Part shown: piece after piece, positions 1-6,433 of the stretch
Layout of the letters: every line of letters begins with the position of its first letter
Position numbering within the stretch: the stretch's first letter is position 1
Assembly: GCA_964617665.1 (NCBI GenBank)
Contig: CAZUAH010000574.1
Coordinates: 1 to 8,804 of the forward strand
DNA: 8,804 bases
Source of the DNA: JADHUC01 sp964617665
GTDB lineage: Bacteria > Planctomycetota > Planctomycetia > Pirellulales > Pirellulaceae
Reading direction: 5' to 3'
Translations under genes and position numbers: made by a program
The notes under the pieces: model-generated
What the model was told of the DNA's origin: nothing
Database searches by the model: none
Seen by the model: only the letters and a program-made list of their open reading frames with translations

Positions 1-2404
1 CATCGCCAATCGTAATCGTGGTGTGCGAGATCCGGCCGCCCTGGTGAATCCACCGCTGCTCGCCAGTTTCGATGTCCACCGCGAACACGGCATCGCTCTG
101 ACCGGGCCGCGAGGCCCGTGTACCGAAGACCAGCTTGCCGTCGGTTGCCACGTATCCCCAACGTCGGAAATTGCCTGGCGTCGGCGGTGGTGCCTTATAG
201 ATAGCGAGGGTCTCGCCCGTCGCGAGATCCAAACGCAAGCACTGATCGCCAACCGCTGCAAACAGACCCTTGTCGCAGACCGCAAGGCTGCCGCCGTCGT
301 GCGACGCATTCGGACGATATGCACCAGCGATTTCGCGCTCCCAAAGCTGGACGCCGTTGTAGATATCGTAGGTCATCACCACGTTTTCGCCCTGGACGAA
401 CATCTTTCCGTTCAGCGCCAGCGGACCGGTAGCACGCACGTGTCGATTAGGCATCTTTCCCGCGCCTGGACGGCCGAACCAAAGTACGCCAAGCGGGCTC
501 TTGGCAACTTGATCGTTGCCGCAGGCCGTGTTGCCGAGATTCGCGTACTGGTGCGTCCAATTGCCGGCACCGGGAATTGACCCGCGCACAAGCTTCACCC
601 AGGTACCGCCGTCCTTGGTCAATTGGGCACCAGCCAAGGCCGGATTGGCGAGCCAACGTCGCGCGGCGACATCGTCGATCTGCTTAACGCCGGGGCCCAA
701 TCGCGTTGGTTGCCCGATCATCACCGTCCCGCCCACGGGTTTGACCATGCGCATCAATTTGCCGACGTCGCCCGGCAAATGTCCCGTGCGTATGGCTGTC
801 TCTGAAACGACAAGATTGGCGAAGTAATCGGAGTATGGAATGTCGTCCAAAGGCCACTGCTCGACGCATACGCGTGCGCCGTAGACACCGGCTGCGTCGA
901 TCGCTTTGCGAGCGGCTGCGACCTTTTCAGCGTCCGGCGAAACGGCATAGATCATCAACTCCGTTCGCTTGGCCAATTCCAGTGCAAGCCCGCCTGTTTC
1001 GCATCCCCAGACCAGACAATAACCGCGACGGATACCGGTTTGTGCCACGATGGCATCGGCTGCAGCGGCGAACATTTCGCCAAACGGCGAATTGGCGAGT
1101 TGATCTTCCTTCGCAGGTTCCTGCACATTGCCATGTTGTGGCGAACCCTCGGCGCCGAAACTGTAGATCGTCCCCTTGTCGGTGCTGACCAGCAAGCGGC
1201 CGTTCGCCACGGCCAGTCCTTTGGCCGCCCCGTCCACTTCCGCATTCCAGCGGACCTGTCCCTTGACGGCATCAATGGCCATCACCTGACCTGCGCCACC
1301 AGCGATCAACGTGTCGCCGGCAAAGACTAATTCGTCTGCACACGAGCACGGCGTCTTCCAGATCGTGGCTCGGTTCTTGCGATCCATCGCCATCAATTCG
1401 GTATCCGTTACCACGTAGAACGTCGAGTCAGTGACGATCATCTTCCGTCCGGGAAATGCGGCAAACGTGTCTCGCGTCTCCTGATTGAACGCCACCATTT
1501 GCTCTGTGCCCGTGTAGACGTGGTCACCGGCAATGAACGCGTAGGAGCCACCGACGGGCTTTCCGAACGACGTCAAGTACAGAAGTCGGCCGTCGCGCCG
1601 GTCAAATGCCGCGGGCGAGATGCGTGCCCTGGGTGCGTATAGCTTGGTTTTCGATGCCAACAGGTAGCCCTGCGGCGTTACCTTGGCGTGCGGTTGTTCG
1701 CCTGTCGTATCGTTCTTCCAAACGAGTCGCCCGTTGTCCGCATCGACGGCGTACAGGAAGACGCGTTCTGCCGGAAATACGCCTGCGCCAAAGTAAGCCG
1801 TACCTTCGTCCACCAACACGCTGGTTCGGGACGGCCATAACGAGATCATTTTGCCATGACCCAAAACACGCCGGTCCTCGGGAGCAGCGCGAAACTTCCA
1901 GATCTCTTGCCCGTCCTTTGCTTGCAGGCAGTAGGCACACCCGTCGTCGGATGCGACGTACAGCCGATCGCCGACTAGTGTTGGTGCCAGCCGGATCGGG
2001 CCGCCCGTTATGCTGGTCCAGCGAATACGCCCGGTGGTCGCATCCAGACAATAGACCTTGTTGTTTGCCGACGATCCGAAGCAGACGGCATCGCCCGCGG
2101 CAGCCACTTGGAACACATCGTCGAAATGAGCACGTCGAAGCTCCAGTATATCTTCGATCGGAACTGGCTTGGGATCTCCCCAAGCGGGTTGCGGCGCATG
2201 CCGCGCACGGAAGTTCCAGCATTCCGCCAGGGGGAATTGCAGCTTTTCGTCCGTGACGCCGCTTCGTTCGATGTCGCGGCGATAGGTCGGCCAGTCATCA
2301 GCCTTTACCGACGCGCTGACGATCGCTGCGACTACGAGAGCCAAGAATGCGATCCCCCTGAAAGTCGTTTTGTGGGGACGCGCGCGTTCTGAATTGAAAT
2401 TCAT
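1..2404 (-). CDS. Secreted PQQ-type beta-propeller protein with an internal class I methyltransferase domain (3' end beyond window)
   Basis: An uninterrupted frame of 801 codons runs from ATG at 2404 off the left edge. Residues 14-35 form a hydrophobic signal segment ending SVKA before DDWP. Module A (about 38-417) opens with WPTYRRD and has repeated blade motifs such as VYCLDATTGRIRW, AYCLQAKDGQEIW and YAVDADNGRLVW, typical of PQQ/BamB-like propellers. A Rossmann-type methyltransferase follows (about 440-610): motif I reads VWGCETGG (465-472), then IYAVSPD where an acidic residue normally ends strand 2, then PYSDYFANLVVSE and LMRMVKPVGG. A second propeller starts at NWTHQYANLGN (615) and is unfinished. 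GGAGGT lies 7 bases before this ATG; another ATG 7 bases upstream is in a frame that stops after about 35 codons. No catalytic function can be assigned: the propeller may bind a ligand or be structural, and the degenerate AdoMet site leaves methyltransferase activity doubtful. The domain calls are firm and the role is unknown. Confidence 0.9.
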   Translation of the reverse strand, partial: MNFNSERARPHKTTFRGIAFLALVVAAIVSASVKADDWPTYRRDIERSGVTDEKLQFPLAECWNFRARHAPQPAWGDPKPVPIEDILELRRAHFDDVFQVAAAGDAVCFGSSANNKVYCLDATTGRIRWTSITGGPIRLAPTLVGDRLYVASDDGCAYCLQAKDGQEIWKFRAAPEDRRVLGHGKMISLWPSRTSVLVDEGTAYFGAGVFPAERVFLYAVDADNGRLVWKNDTTGEQPHAKVTPQGYLLASKTKLYAPRARISPAAFDRRDGRLLYLTSFGKPVGGSYAFIAGDHVYTGTEQMVAFNQETRDTFAAFPGRKMIVTDSTFYVVTDTELMAMDRKNRATIWKTPCSCADELVFAGDTLIAGGAGQVMAIDAVKGQVRWNAEVDGAAKGLAVANGRLLVSTDKGTIYSFGAEGSPQHGNVQEPAKEDQLANSPFGEMFAAAADAIVAQTGIRRGYCLVWGCETGGLALELAKRTELMIYAVSPDAEKVAAARKAIDAAGVYGARVCVEQWPLDDIPYSDYFANLVVSETAIRTGHLPGDVGKLMRMVKPVGGTVMIGQPTRLGPGVKQIDDVAARRWLANPALAGAQLTKDGGTWVKLVRGSIPGAGNWTHQYANLGNTACGNDQVAKSPLGVLWFGRPGAGKMPNRHVRATGPLALNGKMFVQGENVVMTYDIYNGVQLWEREIAGAYRPNASHDGGSLAVCDKGLFAAVGDQCLRLDLATGETLAIYKAPPPTPGNFRRWGYVATDGKLVFGTRASRPGQSDAVFAVDIETGEQRWIHQGGRISHTTITIGD

Positions 2405-2514
2405 CGAGCATACCTCCGTGATGGTGAGCAGTATTCAGTAGAGAGCGTTGAGCCAATGCGGCCATTATGGCGGCCCCGGTGACCGCTGGATACCCTTTTC
2501 ACGTCGGATCCAGG

Positions 2515-2853
2515 CTACTCGGCTGGTGTGGCTTCCAGCACCAATACCTCGAAGGGTGCCAGGCGCAGATTGATGGAATGCCCGGCTTGTAGTGTGTGGG
2601 GAGTCTCGGAATTGGGACCGTGCCATCGACTTTCGACCGCGTAGCGAGCGGAACTGCCGGCAGGCAATTCGAAGGCGCTGCGGACATCGAGGCTGATTCG
2701 GCCCGGTTGATCGGCTGGATTGCGCAACGTGATGATCCCTTTGCGTGGCGACCGCGAGGCGTAGCCGTACACTTCGCCTTTGGCAGGATCGCCGCCTATG
2801 CCATGGGTGTCAATAAGCACATCGGCGTTGGCGACGAAGAAGTCTCGTTTGCA
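2515..2853 (-). pseudogene. C-terminal fragment of a planctomycete 'enterotoxin'-annotated / glycosidase-like protein
   Basis: An open stretch of about 112 codons ends at a TAG (2515-2517). It reads KRDFFVANADVLIDTHGIGG, then GYASRSPRKGIITLRNPADQ, and finishes with LAPFEVLVLEATP. From memory, this resembles the C-terminal beta-sandwich tail of long planctomycete proteins that databases label 'enterotoxin' and that look like glycoside-hydrolase relatives. Here an in-frame TGA (2854-2856) sits just upstream of the homologous block, and the next gene ends at 2883, so there is no room for the catalytic part. A GTG at 2820 could start a 101-residue peptide, but it would lack a signal peptide and begin inside a conserved strand. 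I therefore read it as a truncated remnant, left by deletion or by rearrangement with the upstream gene. The family name is from recall and is the less certain part; the truncation is seen directly. Confidence 0.55.
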
Positions 2854-2882
2854 TCAGTCGCAAATTGTTGCTCCGACCGTCC

Positions 2883-5800
2883 CTAGTCACCCAAGCAGAG
2901 CAACCGTCCGTTCGTGGTCGCCATGTACAAGCAACCGTCGGCGGCAGCTAGTCCGTCGAAGACGGGCGGCGATTCCAATTTGCAGTCCGCTGCTATTTGG
3001 CCATCTTCAGTTGATACGGCCAGCAGCACACCACCTTGCTTGCCATCCAACGCGGCTGCCGGATCGTCAGATTCCAGGATGTCCGGCGGGCCGGCGACAA
3101 ATAGCTTGTCTCCCGCCACGATCATCGCTCGGGCAAGCACCGGTACGCGCTGCTCCCAGAGGAAGGCTCGTTGTGACCGAGCTGGTTTTGCCCGCGGCTT
3201 TTTCGGTCCGGTTTTTTTCCCGGGCTGCGCGGCGGTTCGGCCGCCGTGGCTCGCCGCGAACAAACGATAGTGTGTGAACCGTTTTTCCGAGTCCCGATCC
3301 TTCCTGAAGTGGAAGACAGTCGCCCCGTCGATGCCAATGTGGGCACCGTGGTGGATGTACTGGTTTCGGCCAAATCCGTACACGGTCGAATCGTCAACCA
3401 CCAATAGTCTGCCGGCTGACGCTCGATTGCCCGCGTTAGGCCATCCGCCGTAGTTGGTGCCCATCATTGTGCCAACCATCCAGTACGTGCGGTGCCACCA
3501 AGTGTCGTCGAGGAATCCGGCCGAGCTGAACAGGTGTGCAACATCGGGCGGTTGCGGCTGGCCTTCCAGATCGAAACGGGTGTGACGCATGTAGATCGAA
3601 TCCGCGTCGCAAGAGAGCACATCTGGCAGCGCACCTGGCATGTTTGTCACCCGAACCGAGCCTTTGCGCTGATATCCCGTTTCCGGATCACGGTGGTCGA
3701 CAACCGTTTCCGACAACATCTGACCCGTCTTTGCCTCAAGACGACACAGACGAATGCTGCCGTCAAGGTAAGAAGATCTGCCGGCCGTACAGTACACGAC
3801 TCCGTCCCGTACGAGCACACTGCCGTGCACCGGCCATGCCGATTCCAGTCGCCCGTACGCGACGATGCGCACGTCCTCGGGCGCCGCTCGGAATCGCCAC
3901 GCCAACGCGCCGTCCGAGGCTCGCAGGCAGTAGACATATCCATCAGCCGATCCGAACAGCACGCGGCCCTGCCAGATCGTTGGTGGGGAATCGACCCGTC
4001 CGTCGACTGTGTAGCTCCACACCGGTTCGCCGTCGGTCGCGTTCAGTGCATGGACGGTGTGCGCGTCGACCTGAGCGACGAACACCTTGCCCTCGGCAAC
4101 CACCACGCTGCTCAACCGTCCGCCCAACTCCTGCTGCCACGCCGGTTTCAGATCCGCGGCGACCGCATCGCGCGTGCGCCCACTCCGAGCCCCATCACGG
4201 CGATAAGTAGGCCAGGAAGAAGACTGAAGGCTAGAGGCTGAAGACCGTAAGTCGGATGCACTGTGTGCAGGCCCCTTTTCTAGGCGAGTCTCACCTCTTG
4301 ACTCTCCGGCTTCCTGACTTTTTGACATTCGCTTTGGCGCGAAACAATTGAAGCTGTTCAACTTCGATCGAATGAAACAAGCACACGAATGCGGTGGCAC
4401 GTACAACAGGCCGTTGCACGGAATAACGCCGTATTGACACGTGCCGCGCGTCCAATGGTTGGCGATGCCCTCGCCTGTGGCCAGGTCGATGAACTCAACG
4501 CCCGATCGCCCCAGCACGAGATACTCGTTCGTCGCCTTGTTCCGATAGCAGCGCCCGTGACCCATACCGGCTTGGAAGAACTCTTGATCGTTCGGGCGTG
4601 TGCGTTTGATTTCACCAGTTCTCGGATCGCGACCCGCCGTGATGCCGGGTTCAACGGCCCTGACAAGCTCGCCGGTCCAGACAAGGCCGTCTGCGACTAG
4701 CACGTCGACCGGCGCGTTATAGCACTCGCGGCACTTGCAGCTCCACAATCGCTCGCCCGTCTTTGCCGAAAACGCGATCAACTCGCCCACCGGTGCCTGA
4801 CCGCCAGCGCTACTGACGATCCATTCGACTTTGCGGTCGCTTTCTTCGTCTACGGTTTTTTTCGGGGCCACAGCACGATCGGCCGACAGTACTACATCGT
4901 TGTACACAACCAATGTCGGCGCAGTCCAAGTCGGTCTGCTGCGGCTGACCGTCCGTTCGGCCTGCCAAAGCTCTTCGCCGGACTTTGCATTCAAACAGAC
5001 GACGTTATCTGCGTTTTCGAAGAAGACGCGACCGTTGCTGACAGCCAGCGTCGTGGGCATCAGTTCGACGGTATCGGCGTCCGACTTCTTCCACAACGTG
5101 TCACCACTGTCAGCTTCGATCACCATGATTCGCTTTGCCGGCGGCCTCTCCAGGTAGGCTGGGCGCTGCGGGCGAACGGTGGCGAAACCGCGACGTTCGG
5201 CCTTGGCTGCCGCTTCACCGTCCACGTCACTCCCTGCCACGACGAACAGAGTCCCTTTGTCATACAGCGCCTCCAGCGTGCCTTCGGTCCCTTCGTAGGT
5301 CGCAATCGTCTCGCCTGTGGCGGCATCCAGTGCACAGAGCGGAGCATCAACGCCAAGCGTCACGTACACTCGGTTGCCCACGGCGACGAGCCGCCTGGAA
5401 AGATCGCTGGGACCACTACGAAAGCCTCGCAGATGCCATTGCCATTTCGGGATCGGTCGTTTCCACAGAATCACGCCGCTGAAGGCATCGCGTGCCACGA
5501 GATTCCACTGTGGCTCCAAGATGATTGCGGCAATCGGAGCTTCGTCTACGATGTAGAAGATACGTCCGCCGGACGAAACAGCGGCGCTAATGGTGCCCAG
5601 GTGATCGTGGCTCCGTGCCCATGCCGGTCCGCCAACCCACTGCAATTGGGAAGGCGGGCCAACCACCGAATCATCCGCAACCGCGTTGTTTGTCGCGTCA
5701 TACAGAAAATGCGTCCACTCGTCGATCTCCGCGGCGACCGGTTTGGCAAACATCGCGAAACCGTCTCCGAGGCGGGATACGGGATGTGGGATACGGGATA

Positions 5801-6245
5801 GCCATGCCTCGTTCCCCTTCTCCCGCACAACAGCCACACCACGCGGCGCCAGAATACGCATTATCTCGCTTCCCGCGTCCCGCATCTCGCATCTCGTATC
5901 CGCCACCACCAGATTCACGAGATTATCGGCATACGGAAGCCGTTGCCCGCCGAACCGCTCGAACGAAACCGGGCCATAGCAGCCAAGCGATTGAGCGTAG
6001 ACGCGAGCCCTCCGGACGTTGTCCGCATCGGCATCCAGACCATGCACCAAATAGCCTTTACCGGCTCGCAAAGCCGCCGTTAGCTTGCCATCACCGCAGC
6101 CAATGTGCACGATCAGGCCACCTTGGACGCCCGCGGCGTCGAGAATCTGTTTTGCCGAATCGGCGCTGTCCGCAGCATCAACGTGCGTCTGACCAGCCAA
6201 CAGAAGCACGGCCGCCAGCAGTGTGAAAAGACCTCGCGTTTTCAT
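2883..6245 (-). CDS. Secreted methyltransferase-PQQ propeller fusion protein, 1,120 residues
   Basis: Signal peptide at residues 1-25 (MKTRG, a hydrophobic LLAAVLLLAG core, cleavage near HVDA/ADS). A class I methyltransferase fold spans about 28-150: motif I HIGCGDG (47-53), acidic D71 in HGLDAD, LPYADNLVNLVVAD, then EIMRILAPRG. Next comes DEWTHFLYDATNNAVA (about 174-190) and a first propeller (to about 635) with blades such as CALDAATGETI, LNAKSGEELW and FSAKTGERLW. It holds a cysteine group: C503, C505, C508, C566, C603, C610, C621, C623 and C634. A second propeller begins at WPTYRRD (678) and runs to the end, with FRAAPED at 785-791. A Lys/Pro-rich basic loop interrupts it near 1001-1027. 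Residues about 116-158 and 640-675 are partly encoded by 7-base repeat blocks. Planctomycetes carry many such fusions, often annotated as BamB-like or PQQ-binding; the substrate is unknown. The ATG at 6245 is preferred because GGAGG lies 8 bases upstream; a GTG at 6254 overlaps that site. Confidence 0.92.
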   Translation of the reverse strand: MKTRGLFTLLAAVLLLAGQTHVDAADSADSAKQILDAAGVQGGLIVHIGCGDGKLTAALRAGKGYLVHGLDADADNVRRARVYAQSLGCYGPVSFERFGGQRLPYADNLVNLVVADTRCEMRDAGSEIMRILAPRGVAVVREKGNEAWLSRIPHPVSRLGDGFAMFAKPVAAEIDEWTHFLYDATNNAVADDSVVGPPSQLQWVGGPAWARSHDHLGTISAAVSSGGRIFYIVDEAPIAAIILEPQWNLVARDAFSGVILWKRPIPKWQWHLRGFRSGPSDLSRRLVAVGNRVYVTLGVDAPLCALDAATGETIATYEGTEGTLEALYDKGTLFVVAGSDVDGEAAAKAERRGFATVRPQRPAYLERPPAKRIMVIEADSGDTLWKKSDADTVELMPTTLAVSNGRVFFENADNVVCLNAKSGEELWQAERTVSRSRPTWTAPTLVVYNDVVLSADRAVAPKKTVDEESDRKVEWIVSSAGGQAPVGELIAFSAKTGERLWSCKCRECYNAPVDVLVADGLVWTGELVRAVEPGITAGRDPRTGEIKRTRPNDQEFFQAGMGHGRCYRNKATNEYLVLGRSGVEFIDLATGEGIANHWTRGTCQYGVIPCNGLLYVPPHSCACFIRSKLNSFNCFAPKRMSKSQEAGESRGETRLEKGPAHSASDLRSSASSLQSSSWPTYRRDGARSGRTRDAVAADLKPAWQQELGGRLSSVVVAEGKVFVAQVDAHTVHALNATDGEPVWSYTVDGRVDSPPTIWQGRVLFGSADGYVYCLRASDGALAWRFRAAPEDVRIVAYGRLESAWPVHGSVLVRDGVVYCTAGRSSYLDGSIRLCRLEAKTGQMLSETVVDHRDPETGYQRKGSVRVTNMPGALPDVLSCDADSIYMRHTRFDLEGQPQPPDVAHLFSSAGFLDDTWWHRTYWMVGTMMGTNYGGWPNAGNRASAGRLLVVDDSTVYGFGRNQYIHHGAHIGIDGATVFHFRKDRDSEKRFTHYRLFAASHGGRTAAQPGKKTGPKKPRAKPARSQRAFLWEQRVPVLARAMIVAGDKLFVAGPPDILESDDPAAALDGKQGGVLLAVSTEDGQIAADCKLESPPVFDGLAAADGCLYMATTNGRLLCLGD
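4220..4326. repeat. Heptamer-period repeat element with opposed arms and a central hairpin, inside the coding sequence
   Basis: The left arm (4220-4254) is five 7-base units: aagactg, aaggcta, gaggctg, aagaccg and taagtcg. The right arm (4285-4319, fraying to 4326) read on the other strand gives agtcagg, aagccgg, agagtca, agaggtg and agactcg, again with period 7 and a leading AG. Between them lies a perfect hairpin, tgcac-tgt-gtgca (4257-4269). The block encodes a Ser/Glu/Arg-rich linker (residues about 640-675) joining the two propellers, exactly where a flexible inter-domain linker is expected. The arms are related but imperfectly complementary. No transposase or target-site duplication is visible. 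Confidence 0.55.
5774..5801. repeat. Heptamer tandem repeat, four units (arm 1)
   Basis: Four consecutive 7-base units lie on the plus strand: gggatac, gggatgt, gggatac and gggatag. They lie in the methyltransferase part of the large fusion gene and encode the loop LSRIPHPVSR just after the strand-5 region. The frame is kept open although the unit is 7 bases, so each unit is read in a different phase. A matching block in opposite orientation lies 62 bases away (5864-5898). Confidence 0.65.
5864..5898. repeat. Heptamer tandem repeat, five units, opposite orientation (arm 2)
   Basis: Five 7-base units lie on the plus strand: tctcgct, tcccgcg, tcccgca, tctcgca and tctcgta. On the minus strand these are variants of T-R-C-G-R-G-A, closely matching the TACGGGA phase of the block at 5774-5801, so the two blocks form an inverted pair. 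This arm encodes TRCEMRDAGSE, the loop after NLVVAD in the methyltransferase domain. The 62 bases between the arms encode ordinary conserved methyltransferase sequence (IMRILAPRG), so they are not part of the repeat. Confidence 0.62.
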
Positions 6246-6253
6246 GTGAGGCA

Positions 6254-6258
6254 CCTCC
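6254..6258 (-). promoter_or_regulatory. Ribosome binding site deciding the start of the 1,120-residue fusion gene
   Basis: On the minus strand, GGAGG occupies these bases, 8 bases before the ATG at 6245. The competing in-frame GTG at 6252-6254 overlaps the GGAGGTG itself and so cannot use it. This supports the shorter start, which also places the signal peptide at the very N-terminus. Confidence 0.75.
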
Positions 6259-6410
6259 AGTTCAAGGGATCGTCCAACGTTGGAACATGGCTTTCCGGGC
6301 GACTATCAAATCGCGGTGGCGGACGCCAACTGCGATGGCAAACCGGATGGCATTTCACTCTCGGCGGTCGCACCAACGATCTGGTGTGGTACGAGAATCG
6401 TGCTCGATGA
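6256..6410 (+). pseudogene. Frameshifted FG-GAP/VCBS repeat fragment
   Basis: On the plus strand, the frame through 6295-6360 reads LEHGFPGDYQIAVADANCDG, then KPDG and ISL. This matches the calcium-loop style of FG-GAP/VCBS repeats (D-x-N-x-D-G-x-x-D). The continuation GGRTNDLVWYENR (6363-6401) lies in another frame and stops at TGA 6408-6410. Removing two bases (the second 'tc' in 'ctctcgg', 6359-6364) would rejoin them, so a 2-base duplication is the likely lesion. No start codon, signal peptide or further repeats accompany it. The left boundary is set only by where similarity seems to fade, next to the ribosome binding site of the neighbouring minus-strand gene. It may be debris from a longer secreted repeat protein. 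Confidence 0.5.
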
Positions 6411-6433
6411 ACGTACCTGCGAGGCACAAGCGT

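Noticed and set aside
2305..2411. Alternative ATG (2411) in front of the left gene
   Set aside because: It abuts the GGAGGT site with no spacing and its frame stops after about 35 codons; the ATG at 2404 opens the propeller frame with a signal peptide.
2422..2460. Possible -35/-10 (TTGGCT ... AATACT) in front of the left gene
   Set aside because: Spacing of 15 bases and weak hexamer matches; not distinguishable from background.
2461..2471. Small palindrome gccat-t-atggc as a terminator or operator
   Set aside because: Only 5-bp arms with no flanking T-run and no second copy nearby; compatible with chance.
3212..3218. A7 run on the coding strand as a programmed frameshift site
   Set aside because: The zero frame continues through the rest of the propeller to a normal stop, and no stimulatory structure or meaningful alternative-frame product was seen.
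3492..4241. Plus-strand open frame of about 249 codons, and a similar one at 1606-2256
   Set aside because: Both lie opposite strongly coding propeller sequence, are rich in Arg/Pro/His as expected for GC-rich antisense frames, and show no domain.
5774..5898. CRISPR array
   Set aside because: Units are 7 bases with no spacers and lie inside a coding frame; no cas genes are present.
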